This document shows, one piece after another, positions 24,797 through 33,805 of a stretch of DNA of 64,000 nucleotides. Origin of the DNA: JBMDXB01 sp048594975 (GTDB lineage Bacteria; Acidobacteriota; Vicinamibacteria; Vicinamibacterales; 2-12-FULL-66-21); NCBI GenBank assembly GCA_048594975.1, contig JBMDXQ010000011.1, forward strand, positions 29,449-93,448. Direction: 5' to 3'. Under the pieces are notes generated by a model. The model searched no databases. It had not been told where the DNA came from and worked only from the letters and a program-made list of their open reading frames with translations. The position numbers were made by a program, and so were the translations under genes. The number at the start of each line of letters is the position of its first letter. The stretch's first letter is position 1.

Positions 24797-26008
24797 GTGT
24801 ACCGCCGGAATCTCTTCGCGGTCACCGCCGCCTCCTTCATCGGCTTCACCGGTTTCACGCTGGTGATGCCGTTCCTGCCGCTCTACTTCCGGCAGCTCGG
24901 GGTCAGCGACGTCGGCGAGATCGCGCTGTGGTCGGGCGTGAGCCTCGGCGTCACGCCGGCGATCACGGCGTTGATGTCGCCGTTCTGGGGCCGGCTCGCC
25001 GATCGCTACGGACGGAAGGTGATGGTCGAGCGATCCCTGGTCAGCTTCGTCGTGGTGATGGCGGCGATGGCGTTCGTCACCGAGGCGTGGCACGTGTTCC
25101 TGCTGCGCGCCATCCAGGGACTGTTTGCCGGCTACGGCGCGCTGGCACTTGCGATGGCCGCCGACTCGGCGCCGAAGGACCGCATGGCGCAGGCGATCGG
25201 GGTCGTGCAGACGGCGCAGCGCCTCGGTCCGGCGATCGGCCCGATCATCGGCGGGGTCATCGCCCAGGTCGCCGGCCTGCGCCGTGGTTTCCTCGTGACC
25301 TCGTGTTTCTACGTCGCGGCGGTCCTCCTCGTGCAGTTCATGTACCGCGAGCCCGCGAGGCAGCGGGCCAGCGACGACCTTGCCGGCCGGCGCGTCACGT
25401 TCCGGGACGTGCTCGCCTTCCAGAACTTCGTGCTGCTGATGGCGGTGATTTTCGGCCTGCAGTTCATCGACCGCAGTTTCGGGCCGGTGCTGCCGCTCTT
25501 CGTCGGCGAGCTCGGCACCGATCCGGCGCGCATTTCGATCGTGGCGGGAATTCTGTTCTCGCTCTCGGCCGGCGCCGGCGCGCTCGGCCACCAGTTCTGC
25601 GGCCCCTTCCTGCACCGCGCGTCCGTCCGTACCGTCATCGCCGCAAGCGCCGCGGCGGGCGCGGCCGGCACGCTGGTGTACGCACTGTCGGACCGCACGT
25701 CGCTGCTCTTCGTCGGCACGCCGATTTTCGGTGCGGCGGTGGGGGTGGCCACCACCGCCGCGTATACCGCGGCGGGGAGCGTGATTCCGCCGTCTGTGCG
25801 CGGCGCCGGGTTCGGGGTGCTCGCGACCGCCTCGCTCGCCGGCCTGGCGTTGAGCCCCGTGATCAACGGCCTGCTGGCGTCAGCGAGCATCCGCGCCGTT
25901 TTCCTCGTCGACACCGCCGGTATGCTGGTCCTCGCGGCGATGGTGTCGCGCCTGATGATCGCCGCGCCGCTGCCGGAGCCGACCGCGCCGGCGACCGAGG
26001 AGTTGTAG
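24797..26008 (+). CDS. MFS transporter
   Basis: A 403-residue major facilitator with about 12 membrane helices. The loop 2-3 signature is seen as GRLADRYGRKVMV, and LGPAIGPIIGG matches the helix-5 motif of drug/proton antiporters. Exporter of unknown substrate, perhaps drug-like. GTG start at 24797, seven bases after the glpX stop. It lies in a tight run (glpX, MFS, tsaC) that looks co-transcribed. Confidence 0.88.
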   Translation: MYRRNLFAVTAASFIGFTGFTLVMPFLPLYFRQLGVSDVGEIALWSGVSLGVTPAITALMSPFWGRLADRYGRKVMVERSLVSFVVVMAAMAFVTEAWHVFLLRAIQGLFAGYGALALAMAADSAPKDRMAQAIGVVQTAQRLGPAIGPIIGGVIAQVAGLRRGFLVTSCFYVAAVLLVQFMYREPARQRASDDLAGRRVTFRDVLAFQNFVLLMAVIFGLQFIDRSFGPVLPLFVGELGTDPARISIVAGILFSLSAGAGALGHQFCGPFLHRASVRTVIAASAAAGAAGTLVYALSDRTSLLFVGTPIFGAAVGVATTAAYTAAGSVIPPSVRGAGFGVLATASLAGLALSPVINGLLASASIRAVFLVDTAGMLVLAAMVSRLMIAAPLPEPTAPATEEL

Positions 26009-26010
26009 CA

Positions 26011-26643
26011 GTGCAGGTGATCCGGATCACCAGCGCCAACGAGACGGCGGCCATCGCGATGGCCGTCGAGGTGCTGCGCCGCGGCGGCGTCGTCGCCTAC
26101 CCGACCGACACGCTCTACGGCCTCGCGGTGGATGCCGGATCGGACGGGGCGCTCCAGCGGCTGCTCGCGATCAAGGAACGCGACCGGGACCGCGCGATAC
26201 CCCTGATCGCCGGGAGCATCGAACAGGCGTGTGCGGCGGCGCACCTCAGCGAAGGCGACCTCCGTCTCGCGCGCGCGTTCTGGCCCGGGCCGCTCGCGCT
26301 CGTCGTCGGCGCGCGCCCCGGGGTCGCGGTGCTGGCCGCCGCGGCCGACGGCACGGTTGCGCTTCGCGTGCCGGCCCATCCGCTGGCGCGACGCCTCGCG
26401 ACGACGTTCGGCGCGTGCATCACGGCGACCAGCGCCAACCGTTCCGGCGAGCCGCCGACGGCGTCTGCCGCGGACATCGCCGCCTCGCTCGGCGATCGCG
26501 TCGACCTGCTGCTCGACGGCGGCGACGCGCCGGGCGGTCCGCCGTCGACCATCGTCGCGCTCGGCCCCGACGGCCCGAGGCTCGTGCGCGCCGGGGCGAT
26601 CGCGTGGGAGCGCGTGCTAGAATCGCTCGACGAGCGGCCCTGA
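26011..26643 (+). CDS. L-threonylcarbamoyladenylate synthase (TsaC/Sua5/YrdC)
   Basis: Makes the threonylcarbamoyl-AMP used for the t6A37 modification of ANN-decoding tRNAs. 210 residues: a short YrdC-type protein without the Sua5 C-terminal domain. Seen: GGVVAYPTDTLYGLAVDA, AIKERDRDRAIPLI, FWPGPLALVV, ALRVPAHPLAR and ITATSANRSGEPP, all characteristic. GTG start with GAGG about ten bases upstream, inside the end of the MFS gene. Confidence 0.93.
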   Translation: MQVIRITSANETAAIAMAVEVLRRGGVVAYPTDTLYGLAVDAGSDGALQRLLAIKERDRDRAIPLIAGSIEQACAAAHLSEGDLRLARAFWPGPLALVVGARPGVAVLAAAADGTVALRVPAHPLARRLATTFGACITATSANRSGEPPTASAADIAASLGDRVDLLLDGGDAPGGPPSTIVALGPDGPRLVRAGAIAWERVLESLDERP

Positions 26644-26679
26644 AGACCTGCGCGGGAGCAGCGGGGCAGCCATTCCGCG

Positions 26680-27975
26680 ATGCGCGATCCAGCAACGCCA
26701 TCCACCAGGTCCCCGGATCGGGAAGGGGCGGCGCTCGTCGGACTCATCAGCGGACCTGCCAGGCAGTTCGATCCGGAACATTCGCTCGACGAGCTTGCCG
26801 GCCTCGCCGCCGCGGCGGGGGCATCGGTCGTGCTGCGCGTCCTGCAGGAGCGGCCGCGGCCGGATCCGGCGACGTTCATCGGCAGCGGCAAGGCGGCGGC
26901 GCTCGCGGCGGCGTGCGACGAGGCGCGCGTCGACGTCGTGATTTTCGACAACGAGCTGACGCCGGCGCAGCTGCGCAACCTCGAGCAGGCGCTCGATCGC
27001 AAGGTCGTCGATCGGACGCAGCTCATTCTCGACATCTTCGCCCGCCGCGCCCACACGCGCGAAGGCAAGCTGCAGGTGGAGCTGGCGCAGCTGAAGTACC
27101 TGATGCCCCGACTCACCGGGAAGGGCACCGCGCTGTCGCGGCTTGGCGGCGGCATCGGCACGCGGGGCCCCGGCGAGACCAAGCTGGAAACCGATCGGCG
27201 CCGAATCCGCCACCGGATCAGCGTGGTGGCCGAGGAAATCGATGTGGTGCGGCGGCGGCGCTCCCAGCTGCGCGAGCGGCGGCAGAAGTCGGCAGTGCCC
27301 ACCGTCGCGCTCGTCGGCTACACGAACGCCGGAAAGACGACGCTGTTCAACAGCCTGACGGGCGGCGACGCTGCGACCTCGAACGCGCTCTTCGTGACGC
27401 TCGATCCGCTCGTGCGCAAGGTGCGGTTGCCGGATCGGCGCGAGTTGCTGGTCTCGGACACGGTCGGATTCATCGAGCGGCTGCCGCACTCGCTGGTCGC
27501 GGCGTTTCGCGCCACGCTCGAGGAAGTCGCAGCGGCGGACCTGCTCCTGCACGTGATCGACGCCGCGAACCCGGAGCACGAGCGGCAGATGGCGGCGGTG
27601 CGCAGCGTGCTCGCCGAGGTCGGCGCAGAACGCGTGCCCTCGCTCGACGTGTTCAACAAGTGCGACCGCCTGGACGAGGCGGAGCGCCGCCGCCTGCGCG
27701 CGCTCTATCCCGCCGCGCTGTGCGTGTCGGCGATGACCGGCGAAGGCCGTGAGGACCTGGTCGCGGCGATGGAATCGCGGCTGGCGCTCGACACGCAGCG
27801 CGTGACGCTGCGGTTCGACTCGGCGAACGAGCGGGATCGGGAGACGATCGCGCAGCTGTACCGACTCGGGCGCATCGTGCGGCACGTCGCCGCCGACGGC
27901 CACGTCTCGATAGAAGCTGAGTTGCCGCGGCGGCTGCTCGACCGGTTCCACGCCGCCGTGGAGCAGACACCATGA
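26680..27975 (+). CDS. hflX: GTPase HflX
   Basis: Ribosome-associated GTPase that splits stalled or hibernating 70S ribosomes. 431 residues. The N-terminal HflX domain has FIGSGKAAALA and DNELTPAQLRNLE; the linker contains GTRGPGETKLETDRR; the G domain has P-loop GYTNAGKT at 213-220, then DTVGFIERLPH (G3), and FNKCDRLD (G4). Complete. Its stop overlaps the next start (ATGA), so HflX, the TPR/SLH lipoprotein and PgsA are chained by overlaps. Confidence 0.95.
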   Translation: MRDPATPSTRSPDREGAALVGLISGPARQFDPEHSLDELAGLAAAAGASVVLRVLQERPRPDPATFIGSGKAAALAAACDEARVDVVIFDNELTPAQLRNLEQALDRKVVDRTQLILDIFARRAHTREGKLQVELAQLKYLMPRLTGKGTALSRLGGGIGTRGPGETKLETDRRRIRHRISVVAEEIDVVRRRRSQLRERRQKSAVPTVALVGYTNAGKTTLFNSLTGGDAATSNALFVTLDPLVRKVRLPDRRELLVSDTVGFIERLPHSLVAAFRATLEEVAAADLLLHVIDAANPEHERQMAAVRSVLAEVGAERVPSLDVFNKCDRLDEAERRRLRALYPAALCVSAMTGEGREDLVAAMESRLALDTQRVTLRFDSANERDRETIAQLYRLGRIVRHVAADGHVSIEAELPRRLLDRFHAAVEQTP

Positions 27976-29338
27976 TCGCCCGCATCGGCTGCGCCGCGCG
28001 CGCCGCGCTGGCGGCCGCGCTGCTCGGCTACGCGTGCGCGCCGAAAGTCGCGCCGGCGCCCCCCGCTGGCGCGCCGCGATACCCGGAGTTCGTCACGCCG
28101 GCGGCGCCTGCCGAACTGGCGCCACCGCAGATCGTCGCCCGACACGACCTGGCCTGGCGGGTGCTCCAGACTGGCGACTTGCGCGCCGCCGAACGGCAGT
28201 TCTCGGCCGTCCTCAAGGAAACGCCGGCGTTCTACCCCTCGTCGGTTGGACTCGGGTACGTGGCGCTCGCGCGCAAGGAGTTCGACAACGCGGTGCCGCA
28301 CTTCGACCGCGCGCTGGCTGTCGATGCGCAGTACGTACCGGCACTGGTCGGCCGAGGAGAGGCGCTCCTGGCCGCGGGCAACCACGAGGCGGCGCTCGCC
28401 AGCTTCGAGAAGGCGGTGGTTGCGGATCCATCGCTGACGGCGTTGCGCCAACGGGTCGAGGTGCTCAGGTTCCGCGGCCTCCAGGACGACATCGCGGCGG
28501 CCCGCCAGGCGGCGGAGGCCGGACGGCTGGACGAGGCCCGCGGGCTTTACGGACGCGCGGTCGCCGCGTCCCCCGAGAGCCCGTTCCTGCACCGCGAGCT
28601 CGCCGCGCTGGAACGGCGTGCCGGCAACCCGGCGCAGGCGCTCGTCCACGCCCAGACGGCGGCCTCACTCGAGCCCTCCGACGCCCGGAACTTCATCCTG
28701 ATCGGCGAGATCTACGAAGCGCAGGCGCAGTACTCCAGCGCCGCGGAGGCCTACGCGTCGGCCGCGGCACTCGAGCCGAGCGATCAGCTGGCGCAGAAGA
28801 TCGAGGCGCTGCACGAGAAGGCGGCATTCGCCACCATGCCGGGAGAGTACCAGGCGATCGAAGGGTCGCCGGCGATCACGCGCGCCCAGCTCGCGGCGCT
28901 CCTCGGCGTGCACCTCGATGCGCTCCTCAGCCGATCCCCGCGCCGCCTGGCGGTGGTGCTCACTGACACTCGCGGTCACTGGGCGGCGCCCTGGATCCAG
29001 GCGGTGACCAGCGCCGGCATCATGCCGGGTTACCCAAACCACACGTTCCAGCCGGACGCGACCGTGCGCCGCGCCGATCTGGCGGCGGCCGCCAGCCAGG
29101 TCCTGTCGCTGCTCGCCTTCGAGCAACCGCGCCTGGCGGCGTCGTGGCGCAACCCCGAGCGCCGCTTTCCCGATGTGCCCCCCGGCCACCTCGATTTTCC
29201 CGCCGCGGCGCTCGCGGTCGAGGCCGGCGTGATGACGACGGTGGAGGACGGGACGTTCCAGCTGTCCCGCGCAGTGACGGGGGCCGACGCGCTCGCCGCC
29301 GTGCGGAAGCTGAAGGACCTTGCCGAGAGCCAGCCGCG

Positions 29339-29342
<4 letters not shown>
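27972..29342 (+). CDS. TPR lipoprotein with SLH-like C-terminus
   Basis: 456 residues. The N-terminus (ALLGYACAPK) looks like a lipoprotein signal, though the residues before the Cys are not ideal. TPR-type helical repeats run from about 50 to 290. The C-terminal 130 residues contain two S-layer-homology-like segments: RGHWAAPWIQAVTSAGIMPG with TFQPDATVRRADLA, and FPDVPPGHLDFPAAALAV. SLH repeats usually bind cell-wall polymers; in a Gram-negative lipoprotein this suggests an envelope-tethering scaffold. Function unknown. It overlaps HflX upstream and PgsA downstream by four bases each. Confidence 0.75.
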
Positions 29343-29884
<542 letters not shown>

Positions 29885-29920
29885 GCGCCTCTTTCCGGGC
29901 CGATTCCGCGCGATCCGCAC

Positions 29921-29949
29921 TTGCGCGGCGTGGCGGCAGGTCTTATCCT
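29921..29949 (+). promoter_or_regulatory. Promoter for the coiled-coil gene
   Basis: TTGCGC (29921-29926), 17 bases, TATCCT (29944-29949). The ATG at 29987 follows about 37 bases later, with CGGAGA as ribosome site. Confidence 0.55.
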
Positions 29950-29986
29950 GTTGTTTCCGTCACAAGTTCATATCCGGAGACCCGCC

Positions 29987-32698
29987 ATGCTCGACGGATT
30001 CAAGAAGGCCAGTCGTCCCGCGGAGCTGCAGGCAAGCGAGCTGCAAGCACTCATCGCCGCCTCCAAAGAGGAGCGCGCGGCGCTCAGCACGATGCTCACG
30101 CAGATCCAGCTGCACAGCGCGAAGATCGCGACGGCTGGCAAGTCGCTGCAGGAAGTCGACGAGAAGGCGGGGAAGGCGCACGCCCGCCTCGACGAGGTGA
30201 CGGCCCGGCTGGCGCAGGCCGACGAGAGAGCGAAGGCGCTCGACGCGCTGGTCGGTCGGCTGCGGGCGCTGACCGACGCGATCGGGCAGGCGGAAGCGGA
30301 GGCGGCGCGGCTCACCGCGCCTGACGGCGAGCTGCAGAAGCAGCGGCAGGCGATGCAGAACCTGACCGCGCAGGCGCAGCAGGCGCGCGCCAGCTTCGAT
30401 GCCCTCAAGCAGGACCGGACGGTCGTCGAGGACCTCCGCGAGCAGGTCCGCCAGGTGCAGGGCGAGGCGCGGGAGTCGGCGGAGCGCACCGATGCGCTGA
30501 AGGTCGACTTCGAGCAGCTGCGTACCCTGGCCGTGCAGTTCAACCAGGACTTTGCCCGGATGAAGGACCTCTCGCGCGAGACCTTCGAGGAGGCGAACGC
30601 GACGATCGAGATCGTCAAGGAAGTCGAGAAGAAGCTGGGACCGGTGGCGCAGCTGCAGGAGCTGAGCCAGAGCACCGAAGAGCGGATGGCGACGCTCAAC
30701 GCCCTCGCCGAGTACGTCGCGCAGAAGATCAAGGCACTCGAGAACCAGAAGCACACCGTCGAGCACGCGGTGGTCGAGTCGACGCGGTTGAACGAGATGG
30801 TCTGGAACATGGAAATCCAGATCAACAAGCTGAACGAGGCGTCACGGCAGGCGCAGAAGACCGAGGAGCTGATCGACCGGGTCGAGAAGCTCGCGGCGGA
30901 AGTCTCCGGCCAGATGGACGCCGGGACCAAGGCGCGCGAGGGTTTCTCGAGCGACCTCGTGAGGCTGGACAAGGATCGCGCCGCCCTGACGGAGTTCGTC
31001 CGCGGCTTCACCGAGCGCCTCGGCGTCGAACGGCGGGAGTTCGACGCGTTCGACCAGCGCGTCAAGGCGCTGCAGGCGTCGATCGGGGAGGCGGAGAAGG
31101 GGCTGGAGGCGCTGGCGGCGCGCGAGAGCCTGGCCGCCGCGGTGAGCCAGCGCGTCGACGAGATTGCCAAACAGGTCCAGGCGCTCGATGCCCAGGCCGA
31201 CGATCTCGTGGCCAAGCAGGCCGCGCTCGAGTCGCTCCAGGAGTCGCTCGCCAGGGTCGATGACCTCGCCAAGAAGACCGCGTGGCAGTACGACTCGCTC
31301 AAGGAGAGCCGCCAGGATCTCGAGGCGCTGCGCACGGAGATCCAGGACTTCTACAAATCGCACGCCGCGGCCGTGCAGCTCCGCGACCGGCTCGCCGGCG
31401 ACCGCACGGCGCTGGAATCATTCCTGGAGCGCACCGCAGCGTTCAGCGCCGGGCTGCCCGATCTCGACGCGCGCATGGCGGCGATTACCGGCAAGCTGTC
31501 GATCGTGGACGAGGGCACGGGGAAGGCGGCGACCCTGACCACGCTGGCCGAGGAGCTGGACCGCCAGATGACCCGCATCGCCTCACAGCAGCAGTTCGTC
31601 GAACGGGTCGAGGCGCGGCTGAACGAGCTGAACGCGCTCACCACGGACGTGGATCGGAAGCTGGAGGAGCAGATCGCGCGGCGCGCCGAACTCGACGCGA
31701 TGCGCTCGCAGGTCGAGGGGGTCGGACTCCAGGTGGCCGACGCGCAGCAGAAGCTCTCCTCGCTGAGCGCCGCGCAGGCCAGGCTGGCGCCGCTGAACGG
31801 GGAGCTGGCGGCGCTCAAGGGCGAGATCGAGCAGCTGCACGCGCGCGTCGACGCCTCCCGCAAGGACGAGGCGGAGCTCGCCGCCCAGGAGCAACGGCTC
31901 ACCGAGATGCTCGTGCAGGCGCGGACGATTGCCGGCGAGGCGACCGAGCGCCTGCAGCAGGTACAGGGGGGCGCCTCCGAGCTCGCCCGATCGTCGAACG
32001 TGAAGGACGAGCTGATTGCCGAGCTGTCGCGGGTCCAGGGGCACCAGCGCGAGGTCGTTACGCAGCTCCAGGCGTCCGAGGATCAGCTGCAACGGATCGA
32101 GGCCGCCGCGAGACAGCTGGAGCAGCGGCGCACCGAGCTCGCGGTCGCCGGCAAGAAGATCGACGCGTTCGAGGCGCGGCTCGGCGAACTGCGCGAGCTG
32201 ACCGCGGAGGTGGATCGGAAGGCCCAGGCGGTGTCGAAGCGCAAGGCGGTCGTCGACGCCGTGCGCAAGGAGATCGCCGAGGTCCACGAGGTCAGCGCCC
32301 GCAGCAAGTCCGACGTCGACTACGTCGAGTCGCACCGCGGCGAGGTCGCGGCGCTGCGTGAGCGCGTCGACGAGGTGCTGGCGTGCGTGGGCGAGACGGA
32401 AAGCCGCCTTGCCACTATCGAGTCACGGCGCCGCGTGGTCGACGAGGTTCAGCTCAAGACCAACGTGATCGTGAACATGATCGAGGACGTTCGCCTCAGC
32501 ATGGAGACGCTCGGCGAGCAGAAGGCGGTCATGGACCACGTCATGGAGAGCTTCAACCGCCTGAACGAGACGATGCGGGAGGCGCAGAGCACGCTGCGGG
32601 CGCTGCAGACGGAACGCGCGCTCGCCGAGCGCATCGAGCGCGGCATCAAGCAGCTCCGCACGAAGACGGCAAGTCCTGAGGAGAAGCAGCGGGCCTGA
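29987..32698 (+). CDS. Long cytoplasmic coiled-coil protein, unknown function
   Basis: 903 residues, nearly all predicted coiled coil: heptads rich in Ala, Glu, Leu, Gln and Arg run from about 10 to 890 with few prolines. I see no signal peptide, membrane segment, ATPase motif or enzyme domain; there is a single Cys (in DEVLACVGE) and two or three Trp. A short non-helical start (MLDGFKKASRPAE) precedes it. It therefore resembles filament-forming or spacer proteins more than SMC ATPases. ATG 29987 has a good ribosome site and its own promoter. It is convergent with the UDP-glucuronate decarboxylase gene, with palindrome B between. Some homology to a named family is possible but I do not recognise one. 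Confidence 0.82.
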   Translation: MLDGFKKASRPAELQASELQALIAASKEERAALSTMLTQIQLHSAKIATAGKSLQEVDEKAGKAHARLDEVTARLAQADERAKALDALVGRLRALTDAIGQAEAEAARLTAPDGELQKQRQAMQNLTAQAQQARASFDALKQDRTVVEDLREQVRQVQGEARESAERTDALKVDFEQLRTLAVQFNQDFARMKDLSRETFEEANATIEIVKEVEKKLGPVAQLQELSQSTEERMATLNALAEYVAQKIKALENQKHTVEHAVVESTRLNEMVWNMEIQINKLNEASRQAQKTEELIDRVEKLAAEVSGQMDAGTKAREGFSSDLVRLDKDRAALTEFVRGFTERLGVERREFDAFDQRVKALQASIGEAEKGLEALAARESLAAAVSQRVDEIAKQVQALDAQADDLVAKQAALESLQESLARVDDLAKKTAWQYDSLKESRQDLEALRTEIQDFYKSHAAAVQLRDRLAGDRTALESFLERTAAFSAGLPDLDARMAAITGKLSIVDEGTGKAATLTTLAEELDRQMTRIASQQQFVERVEARLNELNALTTDVDRKLEEQIARRAELDAMRSQVEGVGLQVADAQQKLSSLSAAQARLAPLNGELAALKGEIEQLHARVDASRKDEAELAAQEQRLTEMLVQARTIAGEATERLQQVQGGASELARSSNVKDELIAELSRVQGHQREVVTQLQASEDQLQRIEAAARQLEQRRTELAVAGKKIDAFEARLGELRELTAEVDRKAQAVSKRKAVVDAVRKEIAEVHEVSARSKSDVDYVESHRGEVAALRERVDEVLACVGETESRLATIESRRRVVDEVQLKTNVIVNMIEDVRLSMETLGEQKAVMDHVMESFNRLNETMREAQSTLRALQTERALAERIERGIKQLRTKTASPEEKQRA

Positions 32699-32707
32699 TG
32701 CTGCGTC

Positions 32708-32798
32708 GTGTCAATGCTGAATGCGGACTGCGGAATGCCGAATCGTCCGGCATTCAGCATTCAGCGGTCATTCAGCATTCGGCATTCGGCATTGACAC
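32708..32798. repeat. GAATGCY-word palindrome, copy B
   Basis: It begins GTGTCAATGCTGAATGC and ends with the complement of GTGTCAATGCCGAATGC, with more heptad words between. It overlaps the last codons of the decarboxylase gene: the stop at 32772-32774 and the preceding tail codons lie inside the array. Confidence 0.8.
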
Positions 32799-33722
32799 CT
32801 TCGTCCTGAAATACTCCAGCGTCCTGAGCAGCCCCTCCTCGAGCCCTACTTGCGGCTCCCAGCCGAGCAGCATCCGCGCGCGGGTGATGTCCGGCTGCCG
32901 CACCTTCGGATCGTCTTCCGGCAGCGGCCGGTAGACGATCCGGCTCTTCGAGCCGGTCAGGCGGATGATGGTGCGCGCGATCTCCTCGATCGTCATTTCC
33001 TGCGGGTTGCCGATGTTCACCGGCTCGTTGACGTCCGACAGCATCAGCCTGATGACCCCGTCGACGAGGTCGGTCACGAAACAGAAGCTCCGCGTCTGCG
33101 TGCCGCTGCCGAAGATGGTCACGTCCTCGTTGAGCAGCGCCTGGCTGATGAAGGCGGGAACGGCACGCCCGTCGTGGATGCGCATCCGCGGGCCGTAGGT
33201 GTTGAAGATGCGGACGATCTTGGTGTCCACACCGTGGTAGCGCCGGTAGGCGGTGGTCATCGCCTCGGCGAAGCGCTTGGCCTCGTCGTAGACGCCGCGC
33301 GGCCCGATCGGATTGACGTTACCCCAGTAGGTCTCCTTCTGGGGGTGCTCGAGCGGATCGCCGTAGACCTCCGAGGTCGAGGCGAGGACGAACCGCGCCT
33401 GCTTGGCCTTGGCCAGCCCCAGGGCCTTGTGCGTGCCCAGGGCGCCTACCTTCAACGTGGGAATCGGCAACTCGAGGTAGTCGATCGGGCTTGCCGGGCT
33501 CGCCCAGTGCAGCACCGCGTCCACCGGGCCCTCGATGTAGATGTAATTGGTGACGTCGTGCTTGAGGAAGGTAAAGTCGCGGTTGACGAGATGGGCGATG
33601 TTGGCGATGTCGCCGGTGAGCAGGTTGTCGACCCCGACGACGGTGTAGCCGCGGTCGAGCAGCGCCTCTGACAGGTGCGATCCGATGAAGCCGGCAGCGC
33701 CGGTGATGACCACTCGTGGCAT
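32772..33722 (-). CDS. UDP-glucuronate decarboxylase (UDP-xylose synthase type)
   Basis: A short-chain dehydrogenase-type nucleotide-sugar enzyme, 316 residues. NAD-binding GAAGFIGSH at 8-16, TSEVYGDP at about 116-123, catalytic Y145-x3-K149 in GVYDEAKRF, and the family-typical KETYWGNVNPIGPRG before it. The product would be UDP-xylose from UDP-glucuronate, which the Ugd at 41246 makes. The start ATG 33722 abuts palindrome C and has no Shine-Dalgarno. The C-terminal tail (SMPNAEC) is encoded by palindrome B, so it is probably not native. dTDP-glucose dehydratase is less likely. Confidence 0.9.
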   Translation of the reverse strand: MPRVVITGAAGFIGSHLSEALLDRGYTVVGVDNLLTGDIANIAHLVNRDFTFLKHDVTNYIYIEGPVDAVLHWASPASPIDYLELPIPTLKVGALGTHKALGLAKAKQARFVLASTSEVYGDPLEHPQKETYWGNVNPIGPRGVYDEAKRFAEAMTTAYRRYHGVDTKIVRIFNTYGPRMRIHDGRAVPAFISQALLNEDVTIFGSGTQTRSFCFVTDLVDGVIRLMLSDVNEPVNIGNPQEMTIEEIARTIIRLTGSKSRIVYRPLPEDDPKVRQPDITRARMLLGWEPQVGLEEGLLRTLEYFRTKVSMPNAEC

Positions 33723-33805
33723 GTCAATGTCGAATGCTGAATGCTGAATGCCGAACCGATGACGGCCGTTCGGCATTCGTCACTCGGCATTCAGCATCGT
33801 CATCG
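33721..33805. repeat. GAATGCY-word palindrome, copy C
   Basis: GAATGCTGAATGCTGAATGC on the left with complementary CGGCATTC and GGCATTCAGCATCG on the right, around an inner GACGGCCGTTCGG. It reaches from the decarboxylase start codon to one base before the sugar-transferase stop codon. Confidence 0.75.
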
